Source: an uncultured Anaerococcus sp. (GTDB lineage: Bacteria > Bacillota_A > Clostridia > Tissierellales > Peptoniphilaceae). Taken from it: a DNA stretch of 7,503 bases. Location of the stretch: assembly GCA_945916625.1 (NCBI GenBank), contig CAMEGY010000043.1, forward strand, positions 1-7,503. Direction: 5' to 3'. Within the stretch, counting starts at the first letter, position 1; every line of letters starts with the position of its first letter. The notes below the pieces were generated by a model. That model saw only the letters and a list, made by a program, of their open reading frames with translations. It made no database searches and was not told where the DNA came from. The translations under genes and the position numbers were made by a program. Positions 6,333-7,503 of the stretch are shown here, one piece after another.

Positions 6333-7154
6333 TTAAAATGGATTGTAAAACCTGCCTTGGTTTACAAAAAATAAAGAAATTCCAATTATTGCTATGACCC
6401 CTACTCCAATTAGGACATAAAGGTCATTTTTACAGAAAGGCTTTTCCCTGTACCGAGTTCTGGTTTTATTCTTACCAAAACGCCTTAGTTCCATGGCCTG
6501 GGATATGGTTTCAATTCTTTCTAGGCTGTCAAAAATAAGGGGCATTATGATATTTGAGCTTGCCTTTATTCTTTTCATAAAGGAACTCTTTTTGCTCATT
6601 TCAAGCCCCCTAGCCTGGTTTGCCTCTCTTATTTCAAAATATGAATTTTGTACATCAGGTATATATCTTAGGGCAAGGGCAACAGCGTAGGAGATTTTAT
6701 ATGACACCCCTATCTTATTCAAACTTGACGAAAACTCAGATGGATCTGTTGCAAAGATAAAGACCATAGCCAGAGGAATTGTTGAAAAATACTTAAGAGC
6801 CACATTTAATTCATAAAAAATTTGCTCTAAGGTCAGGGCATAGGGACCTTTGCCCAAAATCATAGCCCTAGATCCGTAGAGTTTCACTCCGTAGTCTGGT
6901 TCGAAAATGTAAATAGCTAGTAGGTTTATAACAGAAAATACCGCAACGATTTTTACCAAAAAGGCCACATCATTCCATCGTATTTCTGCCATCCTGAGAG
7001 CGATAAGGGATACTAATATCACAAGTATTAGAAATCTCGTATCAAAGCTTGTCATTACGATAATTGATAGGACTATGAAGGCGATTAGTTTTGTTGTACC
7101 TGAGAGTTTGTGAATCCGTGTGTCGTTTTTTATATAACCTAATGTGTTATTCAT
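6333..7154 (-). CDS. ecfT: ECF transporter transmembrane T component (EcfT/CbiQ family)
   Basis: This is the membrane scaffold of an energy-coupling-factor importer; it links the ATPases to an interchangeable substrate-binding S component. Its 273 residues are typical in length. Hydrophobic segments lie at roughly 22-35, 40-54, 63-84, 120-135, 155-165 and 245-264. The coupling helices carry the two diagnostic motifs that dock in the ATPases: QARG at 180-183 (EANQARGLE) and ELRRFG at 222-227 (AMELRRFG). A basic stretch (KNKTRTRYREK, 228-238) follows before the last membrane segment. The ATG overlaps the end of the ATPase gene by 8 nt and has AAGGAG eight bases upstream, so translation is coupled. 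The partner ATPase is of the duplicated YkoD/CbiO type, which in other Firmicutes pairs with thiamine-precursor or related vitamin S components; the substrate here is inferred only loosely. Confidence 0.9.
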   Translation of the reverse strand: MNNTLGYIKNDTRIHKLSGTTKLIAFIVLSIIVMTSFDTRFLILVILVSLIALRMAEIRWNDVAFLVKIVAVFSVINLLAIYIFEPDYGVKLYGSRAMILGKGPYALTLEQIFYELNVALKYFSTIPLAMVFIFATDPSEFSSSLNKIGVSYKISYAVALALRYIPDVQNSYFEIREANQARGLEMSKKSSFMKRIKASSNIIMPLIFDSLERIETISQAMELRRFGKNKTRTRYREKPFCKNDLYVLIGVGVIAIIGISLFFVNQGRFYNPF

Positions 7155-7503
7155 CCCTTAAACTCCTTTCGTAGCCGATAAAGCCTTCTATAAAATCAAA
7201 CGGGCTAATATTTTTAAGCTGTCTACCTAATTTATATAGGCTTGTCTGACTTAGATTAGCAGCATCTATCAACTCTTCGTTTGAAAAAAGCTTTGCAGGA
7301 CTCATATCTGCTAGTATTTTCTTATCACAAACCACTATAGACCTGTCTGTGTACTCCTCTATTAAGTGCATATCATGACTTATCATGAGGATTGTAAGGC
7401 CGTAGTCTTTATTTAGTTTTCTGATAAATTCCATCATCTTTGTGTAATGGCGGAAATCCTGACCGGCTGTAGGCTCATCTAAAATAAATATTTCAGGGTC
7501 TAA
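7147..7503 (-). CDS. Duplicated ECF-type ATPase (YkoD/CbiO-like), C-terminal part; 5' end off the window
   Basis: The frame is open to the right edge, and 118 codons are visible. They start LDPEIFILDEPTAGQDF, holding the Walker B strand (FILDEP, with the catalytic glutamate) and the D-loop. These are followed by LTILMISHDMHLIEEY with the switch histidine. Walker A and the signature motif lie outside the window. After the ATPase fold comes a tail of about 55 residues ending FIEGFIGYERSLRDE. That tail and the AGQDFRHYT stretch resemble the second half of the roughly 550-residue double ATPases of ECF transporters (YkoD type), which need only one gene for both ATPase sites. The overlap with ecfT confirms the complex. 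The double-domain assignment is inferred, since only the last domain is seen. Confidence 0.85.
   Translation of the reverse strand, partial: LDPEIFILDEPTAGQDFRHYTKMMEFIRKLNKDYGLTILMISHDMHLIEEYTDRSIVVCDKKILADMSPAKLFSNEELIDAANLSQTSLYKLGRQLKNISPFDFIEGFIGYERSLRDE

Noticed and set aside
1..7503. CRISPR array, tRNA or rRNA genes, defence genes
   Set aside because: No regularly spaced direct repeats, cloverleaf or rRNA-like sequence, and no defence-type domain, was found on either strand.

Overview
The window looks like chromosome from a low-G+C, Gram-positive fermenter. It is AT-rich, has strong AGGAGG-type ribosome sites and a consensus sigma-A promoter, encodes a lipoprotein-type sugar-binding protein, and carries a YkoD/CbiO-type ECF transporter. 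Codon use and protein character fit the anaerobic cocci of the Tissierellia (Anaerococcus or Peptoniphilus type), but the genus is an inference. Every supported gene lies on the minus strand, so transcription runs from high to low coordinates.

Right part (7503 down to 6277): the 3' end of a duplicated ECF ATPase gene overlaps, by 8 nt, a complete gene for the ECF transmembrane T component. A strong intrinsic terminator follows. This is the energising module of a vitamin-type importer. Its substrate-binding S component is not in the window.

Middle part (6276 down to 255): a five-gene operon for a maltose/maltodextrin-type ABC importer. It starts with an AT-rich control region holding a perfect TTGACA-17-TATAAT promoter, a LacI/CcpA-like operator just after the predicted start site, and a second palindrome about 130 bp upstream. 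The order is malE (binding lipoprotein), a 134-aa membrane protein of unknown function, malF (permease with an unusual ~258-residue charged cytoplasmic N-terminal extension), malG (permease) and malK (ATPase). A GC-rich hairpin separates malE from the rest. The last four genes are separated by only 1-5 nt and are probably translationally coupled. MalE captures the sugar outside the cell, MalF and MalG form the channel, and MalK powers it.

Left part (254 down to 1): hairpins after malK, then the start of an IS1182-family transposase gene that runs off the window. The transposase ribosome site is partly enclosed in a hairpin that would form only on read-through mRNA. The IS end appears to abut the operon's terminator hairpin.

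The parts most worth a second look are the MalF extension, the unknown membrane protein beside it, the malE control region, and the IS/terminator junction.
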